The notes: generated from the sequence alone by a model not told the origin. 64,000 nt of DNA from Hyphomicrobiales bacterium (GCA_900467185.1 UBPA01000018.1:62001-126000), one strand, 5' to 3'; positions 36,811 to 45,941 are shown, counted from the stretch's first letter. Made by a program: numbers and translations.

Positions 36811-37788
36811 TCAGAGCCAGCCTTTCCAGCGAAAGATATAGAACGGGACGATGGCCGAGACCACCATGGCGACGAGCGCCATCGGATAGCCGTAGGTCCA
36901 GTGGAGTTCCGGCATGATCTCGAAGTTCATGCCGTAGAGCGAGGCGACCAGCGTCGGCGGCAGAAAGACGACCGAGGCGATGGAGAAGATCTTGATGATC
37001 GCGTTCTGCTCGACGCTGATGAGGCCGAGCGAGGCATCGAGAAGGAAGGTGATATTGCCGAAGATGAAGGAGGCGTGCTCCGTCAGCGACTGCACGTCGC
37101 GGGTGACGGTGCGGCACAGCTCCTTAGCTTCGCGCGTCTCCTGCAGGGCCGGCACGGTGTAGAGGAAGGTCAGCACGCGGGAGAGCGAGGCAAGGCTGTC
37201 GCGGGTCTTGGCCACCAGCCGGTGATGCGAGGCAACATCGAGCAGGCGTGCCTCCAGATAGTGCGGCGGGCGCCGCTTGTTCTGGGTGCGATCGCCGAAA
37301 ACCTGCTGGGAGAGCTTGTCGAGGCTGGCGACCGCGTGTTCCAGGATTTCGGCCGTGCGGTCGGAGATGGTCTCGAACAGGCGGGCGAGCATCATCGCGC
37401 CGTTGGAGCAGCCGCCGACGATGCGCGGCAGGCCGGCGCGGAAGAGATCGAAGGCCTTCGGCTCGTCGTAGCGTACGGTGATGAGCTTGTCGCGCGCCAG
37501 CACGAAGGCGACGTCGGTGATATCCGGATGGCCGCTATCGGCGCGACAGACGAGCGAGGCGGTCATGAACACGGCATCCGGCGTCGTGTACATGCGGCTC
37601 GACGGCTCGATGTCCTTCAGGTCTTCGCGGGTGGGGATCTCGATCTGCAGATAGCGCTCGATCAGGTGATCTTCCGCGCGGTCCGGGCGCAGCATGTCGA
37701 TCCAGACGATATCCTCGGGCATGGCGGCCGCCGGAGAGGCGGCGTCGATGACCATCGCCTCGCCCCGGGCGTCATAGACAGTGATCAT
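36811..37788 (-). CDS. corA: CorA-family Mg2+/divalent cation transporter
   Basis: 325 residues. A large cytoplasmic funnel (IVWIDMLRPDRAED, IPTREDLKDIEPSSR, long helices with ILEHAVASLDKLSQQVFGDR) is followed by two C-terminal helices. The selectivity motif GMN is in SLYGMNFEIMPEL, and the protein ends in basic residues (RWKGWL). Forms a pentameric channel. The ATG at 37788 is the family start. Upstream of kup on the same strand. Confidence 0.94.
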   Translation of the reverse strand: MITVYDARGEAMVIDAASPAAAMPEDIVWIDMLRPDRAEDHLIERYLQIEIPTREDLKDIEPSSRMYTTPDAVFMTASLVCRADSGHPDITDVAFVLARDKLITVRYDEPKAFDLFRAGLPRIVGGCSNGAMMLARLFETISDRTAEILEHAVASLDKLSQQVFGDRTQNKRRPPHYLEARLLDVASHHRLVAKTRDSLASLSRVLTFLYTVPALQETREAKELCRTVTRDVQSLTEHASFIFGNITFLLDASLGLISVEQNAIIKIFSIASVVFLPPTLVASLYGMNFEIMPELHWTYGYPMALVAMVVSAIVPFYIFRWKGWL

Positions 37789-38159
37789 GGTGTGAACCTC
37801 GTGCCGCGGGCCTTGGTGACGCAAGGTCACGGGAGCGTGCGGATTTATCCCTGGGAGTGAACGGCGAAAGGAGCGGCTGAACGTAAAACCCTGACGAGCG
37901 GACCTGCAGCGGGCGGATACGAGACCCCGTTCCTGCGGCCGGAACCGTCGTTTCAAGGACGGGCCTTCCGCAACGGGGTCGCGACCGACCGGCGAGCGGA
38001 CAGGCATATGACGCAAGGCCCTTCCAAAATCAACCGTCATCCGGTCCCCGCGCCATCCTTCAGCCACAGGACTTAACGGCCGCGGCGGCGGGAATGTCAA
38101 CCGGGATCGGCGCGGGATCGCCCGATCTGCGGCGCGAAGACACGTCTGCGGACGACGGT
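37789..38159. other. Intergenic region, nothing recognised
   Basis: 371 bases between corA and mrp, both on the minus strand. No gene, clear terminator or promoter could be picked out; the corA promoter is expected here. Confidence 0.4.
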
Positions 38160-39347
38160 CTACTCGAAGACGATCGACGGCATCTCGCGCGAGGTGTCCG
38201 CTTTGGCGGCGGCGACCTGTTCCCAGACCTTGGTGGCGATGTCGCGGTAGACGGCGGCGACCGGCCCGTCCGGCTCCAGCGCGACCAGCGGCGTCCCCGC
38301 GTCGGACGTCTCGCGGATGGCAATGGTCAGGGGAACCTCGCCGAGGAAGGGTACGCCGATGCGCTCGGCCTCGCTGCGGGCACCGCCATGGCCGAAGATG
38401 TCGTAGCGGGCGCCGGTGTCGGGCGCGATGAAATAGCTCATGTTCTCGACGATGCCGAGCACGGGGACCTCGACCTTGCGGAACATGGCCAGACCCTTGC
38501 GCGCGTCGATCAGCGCGAGATCCTGCGGCGTCGAGACGATGACGGCACCGGCGAGCGGCACCTGCTGCGCCATCGTCAGCTGCGCGTCGCCGGTGCCGGG
38601 CGGCATGTCGACCACGAGCACGTCGAGTTCGCCCCAGGCGACCTCGCGCAGCATCTGCAGCAGTGCCGACTGGATCATCGGGCCGCGCCAGATCATCGCG
38701 ACCTCCTCGTCGACAAGGAAACCCATCGACATGACCTTGAGGCCGTAATTCTCCATCGGCTTGATCATCTTGCCGCCGATCTGCTCCGGCCGGCCGGAGA
38801 TCTTCAGGAGCCGCGGCATGGAGGGGCCATAGATATCCGCGTCGAGGATACCGACCTTCAGGCCATTGGCGTGGAGCGCAAGCGCGAGGTTGGCCGAGGT
38901 GGTGGACTTGCCGACGCCGCCCTTGCCCGAGGCGACCGCGATGATGGCGCCGACGCCGGGAATGCCGGCCTTGACGGGCCCGCGCGGCGCGGGATGGGCG
39001 TGTGCGGCGGCGGGGCCGGGTTTCCGACCGGCCGGACCACCGGCGACGGGCGGAGCCGGCGGCCGGGCAGCCGGTGCCCCGGCCTTGCGATCGGCGGTCA
39101 GCGCGACCATGGCGCCCTTGACACCGGGGATGTCCTTGACGACGCGTTCGGCCGCGGCGCGCAGGGGGTCGAGTTCGCGGGCGCGCTCGGCCGGTACGGT
39201 GATGGAGAAATAGACCTTGGCATCCGAGATGAAGACATCGGAGACGAGGCCGAGATCGACGATATTGCCGTCCAGCTCCGGGCCGCGTACGGCCCTCAGG
39301 GCGTCGAGCACCCTTTCCTTGCTTACCTCGGCGTGATCAGCGGCCAT
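38160..39347 (-). CDS. Mrp/ApbC (NBP35-like) Fe-S cluster carrier ATPase, cysteine-free
   Basis: 395 residues. An N-terminal MIP18/DUF59 domain (residues 1-90, VRGPELDGNIVDLGLVSDVF) is joined by an Ala/Pro/Gly linker to a P-loop ATPase. The deviant Walker A is ASGKGGVGKSTTS; DADIYGPSMPRLL and VVDMPPGTGDAQLT follow. Family members deliver [4Fe-4S] clusters through a CxxC near MSYF. Here that position reads MSYFIAPDTGARYDIFGHGG and I see no Cys in the whole protein, so cluster binding by that route is not possible. ATPase features are intact. Confidence 0.92.
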   Translation of the reverse strand: MAADHAEVSKERVLDALRAVRGPELDGNIVDLGLVSDVFISDAKVYFSITVPAERARELDPLRAAAERVVKDIPGVKGAMVALTADRKAGAPAARPPAPPVAGGPAGRKPGPAAAHAHPAPRGPVKAGIPGVGAIIAVASGKGGVGKSTTSANLALALHANGLKVGILDADIYGPSMPRLLKISGRPEQIGGKMIKPMENYGLKVMSMGFLVDEEVAMIWRGPMIQSALLQMLREVAWGELDVLVVDMPPGTGDAQLTMAQQVPLAGAVIVSTPQDLALIDARKGLAMFRKVEVPVLGIVENMSYFIAPDTGARYDIFGHGGARSEAERIGVPFLGEVPLTIAIRETSDAGTPLVALEPDGPVAAVYRDIATKVWEQVAAAKADTSREMPSIVFE

Positions 39348-39730
39348 CGTCTTTTTCCCTGCGCGACGATGCGCGAGCCGCGCATCTCCTGGGAGCTAGA
39401 TAATCGAGCCGGACCACTTCGCCAATGGAACGATGGGAAAAGATGTCCGAACCCCAAGGTCTCGGCGCTCGAGAATGACAAAGGCCGCCTTTTGCGTCCG
39501 TGTCCGTTCATCCGGGATCACGTCAGCGAAAGACGGCCTTGTTCGCGACCTTCTGGGGCGCAGTTCTTATCGTATGGTCCCCTCTGGACCTTGCCTGAAG
39601 AGAAGCAGGAAGCGTGCCAGTTGGAAAACCCCGTCTGCGGGGCATCGCTCGCCCGAAGGTTGATGGCATCTGCCCATTTCGCGGGCAGAATTTCACGAGA
39701 TGCATCTTATTCAGACGCGGGGCCGCCTCG
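39348..39730. other. Intergenic region, no convincing gene
   Basis: 383 bases between mrp and a LuxR-type gene, both on the minus strand. AAGGCCG near 39480 and CGGCCTT near 39533 form a weak inverted repeat. Nothing else supported. Confidence 0.4.
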
Positions 39731-40495
39731 TCAGCTGATCAGGCCGAGGCGCATGGCTTTAACGACGGCCTGAACGCGGTTCGTGGCGTCGAGCTTCTTG
39801 GCAACGTGGTTGAGGTAGTGATTGACCGTGTGCTCGGAGAGGCCGAGGATATCGGCGATTTCCGAGCTGGTCTTGCCGGCGGCGGTCCAGTTCAGACACT
39901 GGATCTCGCGGTCCGACAGATCGACCTTTTCCGTCTCCTGGCCCATGCCGCCGATATCGACCAGCCGATTGTAGACGTGCAGGCAGATCATGTGCAGATC
40001 GGTCATGACCTCGATGGCGAGGTCGGGCTCCCGGCTGAGAAGGACGAACACCGCCCGCCCCCCGGCGGCATCGTGAACGGGGAAAAAATAGGTTTCGCAG
40101 AAATCCATTTCCTTCACGAGCGTTTCCCGCTCGGGCTGGAAGGCCCCGCCCACATCTCTGCGGCAATCCTCTACGGCCATGCGAAACGGCGTGGTCGTCG
40201 TACGCAGCATGACGAAGGCCTGGTTCTCGTGCACCGAGCCGCTTTCGTCATAGCGCCGGATGATGTCGTCGGGGACGTTGGAGAGGATGGCGACCTCGGA
40301 ATATTTCGTCTGGTCGACCGTCGGCATCGTACAGAGGAGAAAGAAGGGAAAGCCTCGCGCCGTCGTGATGCGCGTCATATGGGCGAGCACGTCGTCCCGG
40401 CTTTTCAGCCGGGCAATCTCGGCGATGTCGTTTTCGGACGAATCTGCCGCCCATCCACCCTCCGGCATGGCGGCATTGGGCTTCATGTCCGGCAT
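39731..40495 (-). CDS. LuxR-family regulator with autoinducer-domain-like N-terminus (second of tandem pair)
   Basis: 254 residues. C-terminal HTH: VDLSDREIQCLNWTAAGKTS, SEIADILGLSEHTVNHYLNH, with the conserved Glu and Gly. The N-terminus has the LuxR ligand-domain layout (FFLLCTMP, VPDDIIRRYDES, TPFRMAVED) but lacks the usual Trp and Asp-Pro residues that contact AHLs. It therefore looks like a LuxR solo, possibly acting with the neighbouring paralogue as VisN/VisR do. The ATG at 40495 is used. Gap to the paralogue upstream is 97 bases. Confidence 0.82.
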   Translation of the reverse strand: MPDMKPNAAMPEGGWAADSSENDIAEIARLKSRDDVLAHMTRITTARGFPFFLLCTMPTVDQTKYSEVAILSNVPDDIIRRYDESGSVHENQAFVMLRTTTTPFRMAVEDCRRDVGGAFQPERETLVKEMDFCETYFFPVHDAAGGRAVFVLLSREPDLAIEVMTDLHMICLHVYNRLVDIGGMGQETEKVDLSDREIQCLNWTAAGKTSSEIADILGLSEHTVNHYLNHVAKKLDATNRVQAVVKAMRLGLIS

Positions 40496-40592
40496 GGAGT
40501 GCCTCCATCCCCCCACCGCAGACCCTCGCGCGGGCCCGCCTTCGCGGGCGCCGCTGCCTGCCTCCTCATCCTGTGCTGCAACGGCACTCGGT

Positions 40593-41330
40593 TCACGTGA
40601 TCAACCCAGCCCGCAGAGCCTTGGCGATCGTCTGGACGCGGTTGACCGAGTCCAGCTTTCGGGTCGCACGGTTGAGGTAGTGATTGACGGTATATTCCGA
40701 CAGGTTCAGCAGACGTGCCATCTCGACGGTGGTCTTGCCGCTGGCGGCCAGCCGCAGGCATTCGATCTCGCGACGCGACAGCGAGCCGGGTGCGCGCCGC
40801 GAGCCCGACCAGATCTCGCTCAGGCGATTGAAGGCGTGCCCTGCCACGAAGGTCACCACGTTCAGCTCCTGCCGGTTCAGCTCCGGCCGGTCGCCGCCGA
40901 AGGCCACGGCGCTGCGCCGGCCATCGGCATCGTGAACGGGGACGAAAACCATGCGCCCGAAACCCGAACGCGCGAACAGGCCCTTGGCAATCTTCACCGT
41001 TCTGACGAAGGCCAGAGGCGAGGTGTTGTCGATGGTGAAGGGCACGGTGCTGATCCGCAGCTGCTCGAACACCGGACTTGTCTTCAACAGGCCCAGCGCA
41101 TCGTATTGCCGAACGATCTCCATCGGCCAGTTCGTCATCATGACAAGCTTGCCCAGCGACGAGACCGACCGGGATGGCAGGGACAGGACGGCGAAGCCCT
41201 GGAACGCATAGAGCTCGCAGATGCTCTCGAACAAGCTGCGCACATCGCTTTCCTCATCCAGGTTGCCGATCCTCCAGCTGTTGCCGGAAACGACAATTTC
41301 GGGCGAGACGCTCCTCGAACCCATGAACAT
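40593..41330 (-). CDS. LuxR-family regulator with autoinducer-domain-like N-terminus (first of tandem pair)
   Basis: 245 residues, paralogue of the next gene. HTH: GSLSRREIECLRLAASGKTT, VEMARLLNLSEYTVNHYLNR. Ligand-like domain: WPMEIVRQYDALGLLKTSPV, then TVPFTIDNTSPLAF; again the Trp and Asp-Pro of AHL receptors are missing. Both members end in the same way (RVQTIAKALRAGLIT against RVQAVVKAMRLGLIS), pointing to duplication. No luxI-type synthase is in the window. Confidence 0.82.
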   Translation of the reverse strand: MFMGSRSVSPEIVVSGNSWRIGNLDEESDVRSLFESICELYAFQGFAVLSLPSRSVSSLGKLVMMTNWPMEIVRQYDALGLLKTSPVFEQLRISTVPFTIDNTSPLAFVRTVKIAKGLFARSGFGRMVFVPVHDADGRRSAVAFGGDRPELNRQELNVVTFVAGHAFNRLSEIWSGSRRAPGSLSRREIECLRLAASGKTTVEMARLLNLSEYTVNHYLNRATRKLDSVNRVQTIAKALRAGLIT

Positions 41331-41512
41331 TCCTTTGAGTGATTACGATTGCCGCGGCGAAGTCCAACAACGTGATTGAAGCACGTTCCACCATCTGAAA
41401 CGATTCCGGTGGGCTTTTTTGCCAGATCCGCTGTCATTCCACTATAAATAAAGTCCGTGTGGCGTCTAGCACCACTTAGCAATTGGTCTGATAAATACAC
41501 AAGACCGATGTG

Positions 41513-42373
41513 CTACCTGTCCGGCATCGACACGGGACAGAGACCGACAGCCGCATCGTGCGAAATGGCATTCGCCGCGTCCCTGACCAGTCCCGACCAT
41601 GCCTCCAGCTGACCGATCGTCACGCGATAGGCCGGCCCGGTGACGGAGATACCGCCCACGATTCCACGGCTTTCGCCTGCTTCGTCGCCTGTTGCGACCG
41701 GCGCGGCGACGCAGCGGATTTCCACTTCATGTTCCTCCGCGTCGATGGCGTAGCCGCGTCCGCGGATGCGGTCGAGGTCGGCAACCAGGGCGCCGCGCGA
41801 CCGATGCGTATTGGCCGTAAAGGGGTAATAGACGATGCGCGCGAGGCGATCATCCAGCCGCGCAGGCGGCAATACGGATAGTGCAGCCTTACCCAATCCC
41901 GTGCAATAGGCCGGCGAAACCCGGCCGATCTGACTCTCCATCCGAACCGTCTGGCGGCTTTCCACCTTGTCGAGATAGATGATCTCGGTATTGCGCAGGA
42001 CGCCCAGATGAACCGTTTCGCCTGTTTCCGCATGAAGACGATCGAGATGCGGCCGGGCGATTCGTCTGAGGTCGTTGCGCGACCATGCCCGATGCGCAAA
42101 GGACAGCAACCGCAGGCCCGGCTCGTAGGCGAGGTCCGCACGCTGGAACAGCAGGCCTTCATCGACCAGATGCGACAGATGCCGATGCAGCGTGCCGCGC
42201 GGCTGGCGCGTGAGCGCATGAATATCGGTGAAGCGCAGCGGCCTGTCCGCGTTGACCACGAGCTCGAGCACGGCCATCGCCTTTCCCAGCGTTCCCGTAT
42301 CCGCCGTGGACTCAGCCGCCACGCGGTTGCCCGCATGGTTCGTCGTGCTGCCGTCGCTGGTCGATGTCGCCAC
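41513..42373 (-). CDS. IclR-family transcriptional regulator
   Basis: 286 residues. The winged HTH is at 30-95: GTLGKAMAVLELVVNADRPL, RFTDIHALTRQPRGTLHRHL. The effector domain follows (GETVHLGVLRNTEIIYLDKV, YCTGLGKAALSVL, GISVTGPAYRVT). The start is a GTG at 42373; the longer open frame above it overlaps the control region of the divergent operon. By position it should control the sugar-acid operon starting at 42576; a TGTTCC-N7-GGAACA palindrome lies between. Effector probably 2-keto-3-deoxy sugar acid or galactonate (inference). Confidence 0.88.
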   Translation of the reverse strand: MATSTSDGSTTNHAGNRVAAESTADTGTLGKAMAVLELVVNADRPLRFTDIHALTRQPRGTLHRHLSHLVDEGLLFQRADLAYEPGLRLLSFAHRAWSRNDLRRIARPHLDRLHAETGETVHLGVLRNTEIIYLDKVESRQTVRMESQIGRVSPAYCTGLGKAALSVLPPARLDDRLARIVYYPFTANTHRSRGALVADLDRIRGRGYAIDAEEHEVEIRCVAAPVATGDEAGESRGIVGGISVTGPAYRVTIGQLEAWSGLVRDAANAISHDAAVGLCPVSMPDR

Positions 42374-42469
42374 TCTGCCGTCTCTCGCCCCCCGGTCCCA
42401 CCGGTGGTTCTGCACCCTGCTTCGTGCCCTGATCCGTCCCCGGCGCCTTGGTGCCCCGCACCTTTCCGC

Positions 42470-42500
42470 CTTGACACCCAGCCACGATGTGGCCGATATT
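42470..42500 (+). promoter_or_regulatory. Candidate promoter of the galactonate-type operon
   Basis: CTTGACA at 42470-42476, then CGATAT at 42494-42499 after an 18-base gap, close to the rhizobial vegetative consensus. TATAAT at 42504-42509 is also present but too far from this -35. Confidence 0.45.
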
Positions 42501-42516
42501 CCATATAATAAACGAT

Positions 42517-42535
42517 TGTTCCGAATATTGGAACA
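42517..42535. promoter_or_regulatory. Candidate IclR operator
   Basis: TGTTCC-GAATATT-GGAACA: a perfect 6-base inverted repeat with an AT-rich centre, the form expected for an IclR-family dimer site. It lies just downstream of the proposed -10 and 41 bases before the SDR start, in the gap divergent from the iclR gene. Confidence 0.6.
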
Positions 42536-42575
42536 CAAAACTGAAATGTCTGCCTGGAGGGAGGGCGTCGACAGC

Positions 42576-43346
42576 ATGCCGGGCCCTTCTGCAATGTTTC
42601 CGGATCTCGCAGATCGTGGCGTTCTCATTACCGGTGGAGCCTCAGGCATCGGCGCAGCCTTGGTCGAAGGTTTCGTTCGCCAGGGTGCGCGGGTCGCGTA
42701 TATCGACATCAACGCAGATATGGCGGCGGAAGTTTCATCGCGCCTGAAAGACGTCGGACGGCATGCGCCGCTCTTCATCGAGGCAGACCTTCGGGACGTC
42801 GCCGGCATCCCCGCGCTCGTCGATCGCGCGGCGGACGCGCTGGGTGGCCTGAAGGTGCTCGTCAACAATGCGGCCCGCGACGACCGTCAGGTCTTCGGCA
42901 CGATCACCGAAGCCGGCTGGGACGGAAACCTCGACATCAATCTCAAGCCCGTCTTCTTCATGAGCCAGGCAGCCGCGCCCTATCTCACAGCCGATAGTGG
43001 CGGTTCCATCGTCAATTTCTCCTCGATCGCCTATCTCCTCAATATGGGCGACATCCCGGCCTATGCGACAGCGAAGGCCGGGATCGTCGGCCTGACGAAG
43101 TCGCTTGCCGGTGCGCTCGGCCCCTCCGGCGTGCGCGTCAACGCGCTGTTGCCGGGCATGGTGGTGACCGAGCGGCAAAAGGCGCTGTGGCTGACGGACG
43201 ACAGCATCGAGGCGATGCGCCGGCGGCAATGCCTTCCCGAAACGCTTTATGCCGACGACCTCGTCGGCCCCTGCCTCTTCCTCGCCTCCGACTGTTCGGC
43301 GCGGATGACGGCCCAGACGATGATCATCGACGGAGGTGTCTTGTGA
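42576..43346 (+). CDS. SDR-family sugar dehydrogenase (galactose 1-dehydrogenase candidate)
   Basis: 256 residues, classical short-chain dehydrogenase. NAD(P)-binding GVLITGGASGIGAALVEGFV, VLVNNAA, then the catalytic Ser in NFSSIAY and Tyr/Lys in AYATAKAGIVGLTKSLA. DIN after the second strand suggests NAD preference (acidic residue). The ATG at 42576 follows GGAGGGAGG by about 11 bases; an ATG at 42546 is possible. First gene of a five-gene operon; its TGA overlaps the dgoK GTG. By context it oxidises the sugar to the lactone. Confidence 0.85.
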   Translation: MPGPSAMFPDLADRGVLITGGASGIGAALVEGFVRQGARVAYIDINADMAAEVSSRLKDVGRHAPLFIEADLRDVAGIPALVDRAADALGGLKVLVNNAARDDRQVFGTITEAGWDGNLDINLKPVFFMSQAAAPYLTADSGGSIVNFSSIAYLLNMGDIPAYATAKAGIVGLTKSLAGALGPSGVRVNALLPGMVVTERQKALWLTDDSIEAMRRRQCLPETLYADDLVGPCLFLASDCSARMTAQTMIIDGGVL

Positions 43347-44284
43347 CGACAACGGTAGGCCATGCGGCGGCACGCTATGCGGCGGCGGATTGGGGAACGT
43401 CGAGTTTCCGGATCTGGCTGATCGGCGAGACGGGCGAGGCCCTTTGCGAGCGCCGCAGCGCCGAGGGCATGACGACGGCGGCAAAGACCGGGTTTTCCCC
43501 GGTGCTGGAACAGCATCTGGAGGCCATGGGCGCCGCCGCCACGCTGCCGGTCGTGATCTGCGGCATGGCCGGGGCGCGGCAGGGCTGGGTGGAAGCAGGC
43601 TATCTCGATACGCCGGCCGCCCTCTCCGACATCGTCCGCCATGCCGTCGTCGTGCCCGATGACCGGCGCGACATCCGCATCCTGCCGGGGCTCGCCCAGC
43701 GCGATGCGGCCAGCCCTGACGTGATGCGCGGCGAGGAAACGCAGCTGCTCGGCAGCGTCGGCGCGCTGTCCGGCACGCGGCTCGTCTGCATGCCGGGCAC
43801 GCACAGCAAATGGGTGCGGGTTGCCGACGGCAAGGTCGAGCGGTTCTCGACCTTCATGAGCGGCGAGCTGTTCGACGTCGTGTCACGGCACTCGATCCTC
43901 AGCCATGCGGTGGCCGATGCCGGTGCCTTCGACGGGACCCATCCGGCCTTCGTCGCGGCCGTCGCCGAGGCGATGGCGAACCCAGCCATGGCGACCAATC
44001 TGCTCTTTACCGTCCGCTCCGGCCAGCTGCTGCACGGGCACGGCGCGACCGAGGCGAAGGCCCGTCTGTCCGGGCTGATGATCGGCCTGGAGATCGCGGG
44101 GGCTGCGACCATGACGGCCGACGCCCAGACACCGGTCAGCCTCGTCGCCTCCGGCCCGCTTGCCGGGCTCTACACGCAGGCACTCACGGCTGCCGGGCTT
44201 CACAGCACGCTCGTCGATGCCGACGAGGCCGTTCGCGACGGGCTGGCGGCGGCTGCCAGGGCGCTCTGGCCGGCCTCCGTCTAA
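43343..44284 (+). CDS. dgoK: 2-dehydro-3-deoxygalactonokinase
   Basis: 313 residues from a GTG overlapping the previous stop (GTGA). Phosphorylates 2-keto-3-deoxygalactonate at C6. N-terminus ARYAAADWGTSSFRIWLI is the ASKHA-type phosphate loop of DgoK; VVICGMAGARQGWVEAGYLD, MRGEETQLLG and CMPGTHSKWVRV are family motifs, followed by FSTFMSGELFDVV. The translational overlap and following aldolase support the assignment. Confidence 0.92.
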   Translation: MTTTVGHAAARYAAADWGTSSFRIWLIGETGEALCERRSAEGMTTAAKTGFSPVLEQHLEAMGAAATLPVVICGMAGARQGWVEAGYLDTPAALSDIVRHAVVVPDDRRDIRILPGLAQRDAASPDVMRGEETQLLGSVGALSGTRLVCMPGTHSKWVRVADGKVERFSTFMSGELFDVVSRHSILSHAVADAGAFDGTHPAFVAAVAEAMANPAMATNLLFTVRSGQLLHGHGATEAKARLSGLMIGLEIAGAATMTADAQTPVSLVASGPLAGLYTQALTAAGLHSTLVDADEAVRDGLAAAARALWPASV

Positions 44285-44316
44285 CCCCTCTCTGCCGTTT
44301 CAAGAAAGACGAGATC

Positions 44317-44955
44317 ATGACACGCGTTCCCTTCCCCACCATGAAATATCCGCTGATCGCCATCCTGCGCGGGCTGAAGCCCGAGGAGTCGGAGGCGGCG
44401 ATTTCGGCGCTGGTCGAGGCCGAATTCACGGCCATCGAAATTCCGCTGAACTCGCCGGATCCGTTCCGCTCGATCGAGATCGCTGTGAAGACGGCGCCGG
44501 CCAACTGCCTGATCGGCGCCGGCACGGTGCTGACCAAGGACCAGGTCGAGCGGCTGGAGCAGGCCGGCGGCCGGCTGTTCGTCAGCCCGAATGTCGACGT
44601 GGACGTCATCGCGCATGCGGCTTCCAAGGGCATGGTGACCATGCCGGGCGTGTTCACGCCGACGGAAGCGCTGGCGGCGGCGGCGGCCGGCGCGACGGGG
44701 CTCAAGTTCTTTCCGGCGAGCGTGCTCGGCGCGTCCGGCATTTCGGCCATCCGCGCCGTGCTGCCGACCGATCTGGAGATCGCGGCCGTCGGCGGCGTCT
44801 CGGAAGCCAATTTCGCGGAATATGCCAAGATCGGCGTCAAGAGCTTCGGGCTCGGATCCAGCATCTACAAGGTCGGCATGAGCGCCGCCGAGATCGGCGA
44901 CCGCGCCCGCATCACAACCAAGGCCTATGACGCCGTCTATGGAGCGTCCGCATGA
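44317..44955 (+). CDS. dgoA: 2-dehydro-3-deoxy-6-phosphogalactonate aldolase
   Basis: 212 residues. Class I KDPG/KDPGal-type aldolase splitting the phosphorylated keto-sugar acid into pyruvate and glyceraldehyde-3-phosphate. LIAILRGLKPEESEAAISAL at the start; the catalytic Glu is in AIEIPLNSPDPF and the Schiff-base Lys in TGLKFFPAS; GAGTVLTKDQV and FVSPNVD complete the pattern. LNSPDP is the KDPGal form rather than the KDPG form. Its stop overlaps the next ATG (ATGA). Confidence 0.93.
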   Translation: MTRVPFPTMKYPLIAILRGLKPEESEAAISALVEAEFTAIEIPLNSPDPFRSIEIAVKTAPANCLIGAGTVLTKDQVERLEQAGGRLFVSPNVDVDVIAHAASKGMVTMPGVFTPTEALAAAAAGATGLKFFPASVLGASGISAIRAVLPTDLEIAAVGGVSEANFAEYAKIGVKSFGLGSSIYKVGMSAAEIGDRARITTKAYDAVYGASA

Positions 44956-45824
44956 GTGCCAACGCGAAAATCGTCAGCGACAATCCCTCGGAGCTCGGCG
45001 AAGGCCCGGTCTACGATCCCTCGACCGGCACCGTCTGGTGGTTCAACATCGTCGGGCGCGAGCTGCACGGGCTGCATCTCGACAGCCAGGCCAAGAGCGT
45101 CCAGCCGCTGAACTTCCTCGCCAGCGTCATGGCGCTGGTGGATGGGGAACGGCAGCTGATCGCCAGCGACCAGGGCCTTTTCCTGCGCGATGCCGAGACC
45201 GGCGCCTTCGAGACCTATGCCGAGATCGAGGACAAGCCGGGCAACCGCACGAATGACGGGCGCGTGCATGCCTCGGGCGCCCTCTGGATCAGCACGATGG
45301 GCCGGAGCGCGGAGACGAACGCCGGCGCGATCTACCACGTCGCCCGGGGCAAGGTGACGCGCATCGTCAGCGATATCACCATTCCGAACGGCATCTGTTT
45401 CTCGCCGGATGGCCGCATCGGCTACTACTCCGACACGGCGCTGAACCGCTTCATGCGCGTGGCGCTCGATCCCGCAACGGGTCTGCCGACCGGCGAGCCG
45501 GTGCTGATGGTCGAGGAGCCGGAAAGCGAAGGCGGGTTCGACGGTGCGGTCTGCGATGCCGAAGGGCTGATCTGGGCCGCCCGCTGGGGCGCTTCCGCCA
45601 TCGACGTCTACTCGCCCGAGGGCAAGCGTCTTGCGCGGCATACCGTGCCGGTGTCGCAGCCGAGCTGCCCGGCCTTTGTCGGACGCAGTGCCGACCGTGT
45701 GCTCTTCACCTCGGCCTGGCAGGGACTGGACGAGGCAGGCCGCTCGAAAGACCCGGATGCCGGCAAGACCTTCCTGCTCGACATCGACGTGAAAGGCCGG
45801 TTCGAGCCCGTCTACGTGCTCTGA
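44952..45824 (+). CDS. SMP-30/gluconolactonase family lactonase
   Basis: 290 residues, six-bladed beta-propeller. Metal ligands expected in LGEGPVYDP (Glu), IPNGICFSPDG (Asn) and GGFDGAVCDAEG (Asp), with NRTNDGRVHASGALWISTM near the substrate site. Hydrolyses a sugar lactone, by context galactono-1,4- or 1,5-lactone, to the acid. Overlaps dgoA by 4 bases. Could accept arabinono- or fucono-lactone as well. Confidence 0.9.
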   Translation: MSANAKIVSDNPSELGEGPVYDPSTGTVWWFNIVGRELHGLHLDSQAKSVQPLNFLASVMALVDGERQLIASDQGLFLRDAETGAFETYAEIEDKPGNRTNDGRVHASGALWISTMGRSAETNAGAIYHVARGKVTRIVSDITIPNGICFSPDGRIGYYSDTALNRFMRVALDPATGLPTGEPVLMVEEPESEGGFDGAVCDAEGLIWAARWGASAIDVYSPEGKRLARHTVPVSQPSCPAFVGRSADRVLFTSAWQGLDEAGRSKDPDAGKTFLLDIDVKGRFEPVYVL

Positions 45825-45941
45825 TCGCCGTTGCCGATCGCGCGTCCCGGGAGGAGAGCGTCATCGGCGATTTACAGTCGAAACGGTAAAAAGTATGATT
45901 ATTGGTGAACGGCCGAAGCGCCGCGCCAAAGGGAGGTTTCC

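Noticed and set aside
39731-41330. Tandem LuxR genes as visN and visR
   Set aside because: Sizes and pairing fit, but there are no flagellar genes nearby and I cannot confirm orthology from sequence alone; kept as unnamed regulators.
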